From: Lacipirellulaceae bacterium
GTDB lineage: Bacteria > Planctomycetota > Planctomycetia > Pirellulales > Lacipirellulaceae
Direction of reading: 5' to 3'
Assembly: GCA_040218535.1 (NCBI GenBank)
Contig: JAVJRG010000005.1
Location: 868,001-932,000, forward strand
Length of the DNA: 64,000 bases
The translations under genes and the position numbers were made by a program. Below are positions 62,826-64,000 of this stretch, piece after piece; the stretch's first letter is position 1; every line of letters begins with the position of its first letter. The notes beneath the pieces were generated by a model. It was given only the letters and a program-made list of their open reading frames with translations, did not search any database and had not been told where the DNA came from.

Positions 62826-63220
62826 ATCGACAAGGCCGCGGCAGCAATTCCAATGCCCAGCACGTTGAGGATGACGATCAGCATCCCGACTCCCCAAATG
62901 GTACGGATGCCAGTGTCTTCTTTCGAGGTCGGCGTCGCGCCGGTTCGCTTGCGATACCAGTTCGTCACGACACCGCAAATCCACGACCAGTGCAGCATCA
63001 GGTGCAAGAGAATTGCACCAAAGAGAACGCACAGCGTGACAAACTGGATGTCAGTCCAAGCCAAGTAGTCTAATCCCCAAAGCGTCCAACCTTCAGTAGT
63101 CGATGGCGAGGGGAACACGTAGCGAACGACGACAGAGACGACACACAACGCCAAAAAGTTAACTAGCATAAACGCATCAAGCCAGAAATTGATATGCGTC
63201 TTATTGATTCGTTTCGCCAT
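62807..63220 (-). CDS. DUF4405-like membrane protein
   Basis: A 137-residue protein with about three to four transmembrane helices; INFWLDAFMLVNFLALC, LLHLMLHWSWICGV and the two spaced His resemble DUF4405 / cytochrome b561-like proteins that might bind haem b. It is convergent with the SafE-like gene. An electron-transfer role beside the respiratory genes is possible but not shown. Confidence 0.8.
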   Translation of the reverse strand: MAKRINKTHINFWLDAFMLVNFLALCVVSVVVRYVFPSPSTTEGWTLWGLDYLAWTDIQFVTLCVLFGAILLHLMLHWSWICGVVTNWYRKRTGATPTSKEDTGIRTIWGVGMLIVILNVLGIGIAAAALSIQGPTP

Positions 63221-63421
63221 GCTGCTCTATCCCCAAACGATTGAAATCACTAGCAAATCTATATTAAGTATTCTTGAAGGCTCAAGAAACGGGCGTGGTC
63301 ATTCTTGCTATTGAGATGAGAGACACGGTTGGAAATCACCCTGGGGGACCTGCCACTCCGATCAGTTATTCTGTCGCCTGTAAATGACATGATCGATCTT
63401 ATGGGCGGGCATCGTCCAGCT

Positions 63422-64000
63422 TTACTTTGAGCTCCGAAACTGATCGTATTCAGGATTCGTATCCGCCGCTTTGAAAATTGTTCGGTCCTTCCATAGATCG
63501 TAGGTCGCCCTAAGCTGTTCTGCGGACTCAGGGTACTGCCCTTGATCATCGGTTTCGGAGATCCACGACTCGAGAATCTCGCGGTGTCGCTGTAGCTCTC
63601 CGGCGTACTCTGGATTCTCAGCGAGGTTGTGCACTTGATGGGGGTCTGCGGCCAAGTCGTAGAGTTCTTCCTTCGGCCGGGTACCGAACCAATGTTGCTG
63701 TTGATACTCGTTTAGCTTCCCTGCTTTGTGTAGCCGCTTCAATTCAGTGACTTCTGGGCGGTTGTCGCGATACTGTGCTTGGAGCATTGGACGATCAAGA
63801 AAGTAGTTGCGAATGTAGCGCAGCTTCTCGGTACGCACGGTGCGGATTCGATCGATTGTGTAATCGCACCGATCACGTGCCGAAATGATGTGATCGTGTG
63901 AACGGAACTTCTCACCGAAGAGATCCTGACCATCGAAGTAGTCGGGTAGAGTCAAGCCCGCAAGAGCAAGCGTTGTTGCTGAGATATCAAGTGCTGAGAC
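63422..64000 (-). CDS. Sulfatase, C-terminal part (5' end outside window)
   Basis: The last 193 codons of a sulfatase-family gene that continues beyond the right edge. The first visible residues (SALDIS...LALAGLTLPDYFDG) match the '..VDIxPTLLxLAGLPxPxxxxG' part of the alkaline phosphatase/sulfatase fold, followed by KLRYIRNYF, ELYDLAADPHQVHNLA (the EELYDLxxDPxExxNLA signature) and an oligo-Glu/Gln tail. The formylglycine site lies upstream, outside the window. Planctomycetes have many such secreted sulfatases for algal polysaccharides. Confidence 0.92.
   Translation of the reverse strand, partial: VSALDISATTLALAGLTLPDYFDGQDLFGEKFRSHDHIISARDRCDYTIDRIRTVRTEKLRYIRNYFLDRPMLQAQYRDNRPEVTELKRLHKAGKLNEYQQQHWFGTRPKEELYDLAADPHQVHNLAENPEYAGELQRHREILESWISETDDQGQYPESAEQLRATYDLWKDRTIFKAADTNPEYDQFRSSK

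Overview
The window looks like a chromosomal segment of a planctomycete, most likely of the order Pirellulales. This rests on recognition of gene types, not on a database search: a secreted sulfatase, single-haem CxxCH secreted proteins, a DUF1571 protein, an ECF sigma factor next to a VWA protein with an anti-sigma-like N-terminus, many Ser/Thr and histidine kinases, and 71-bp GC-rich hairpins scattered between genes. Lipid A genes (lpxC, lpxA) show a Gram-negative envelope. No phage, plasmid, IS or CRISPR was found.

Layout. 1-12.2 kb: housekeeping and signalling (membrane protein fragment, secreted monohaem protein, Ser/Thr kinase, isocitrate dehydrogenase, sugar isomerase-like protein, a ribbon-helix-helix-like protein behind a structured leader, a PilZ/HD-GYP cyclic-di-GMP pair, DUF1571 protein, MBL hydrolase, FHA-GAF histidine kinase). 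12.6-16.4 kb: outer-membrane biogenesis (OmpH/Skp, LpxC, LpxA, a Gfo/Idh/MocA oxidoreductase overlapping lpxA). 16.4-25 kb: ABC permease, acylphosphatase, secreted proteins, HAD phosphatase, a large membrane protein, TerC, xylulokinase. 25.1-28.2 kb: a three-gene set of ketosynthase, acyl carrier protein and CrtI-like flavoprotein. 28.3-31.5 kb: VWA protein and ECF sigma factor, followed by tRNA-Arg(CCT).

31.9-39.8 kb (minus strand) is a probable five-gene operon: dabB, dabA, a carbonic-anhydrase-like protein that has lost its zinc cysteines, cysD and cysN/cysC. It joins energy-coupled inorganic carbon uptake to sulfate activation, with a winged-helix regulator transcribed divergently. 40.5-47.5 kb holds a CheB-CheR-PAS-kinase-receiver protein, a ribosome hibernation factor, a decayed nhaR and an SLC13 anion symporter.

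47.6-63.2 kb is a respiratory island. An Rrf2 regulator is divergent from Rieske, cytochrome b, globin, an octahaem HAO-like cytochrome, NapA, a four-haem NapB-like protein and a small Cys-rich protein. A second unit follows: a dihaem cytochrome lipoprotein, a membrane protein, CcoN, CcoO, two small membrane proteins, the CcoI copper ATPase and a SafE/CcoH-like protein. The two promoters share a 15-bp sequence containing the -35 element, which suggests one regulator for both. My reading is that electrons go from quinol through the Rieske/cytochrome b complex to nitrate (NapA) and, under low oxygen, to the cbb3-type oxidase. The window ends in the 3' part of a sulfatase gene.
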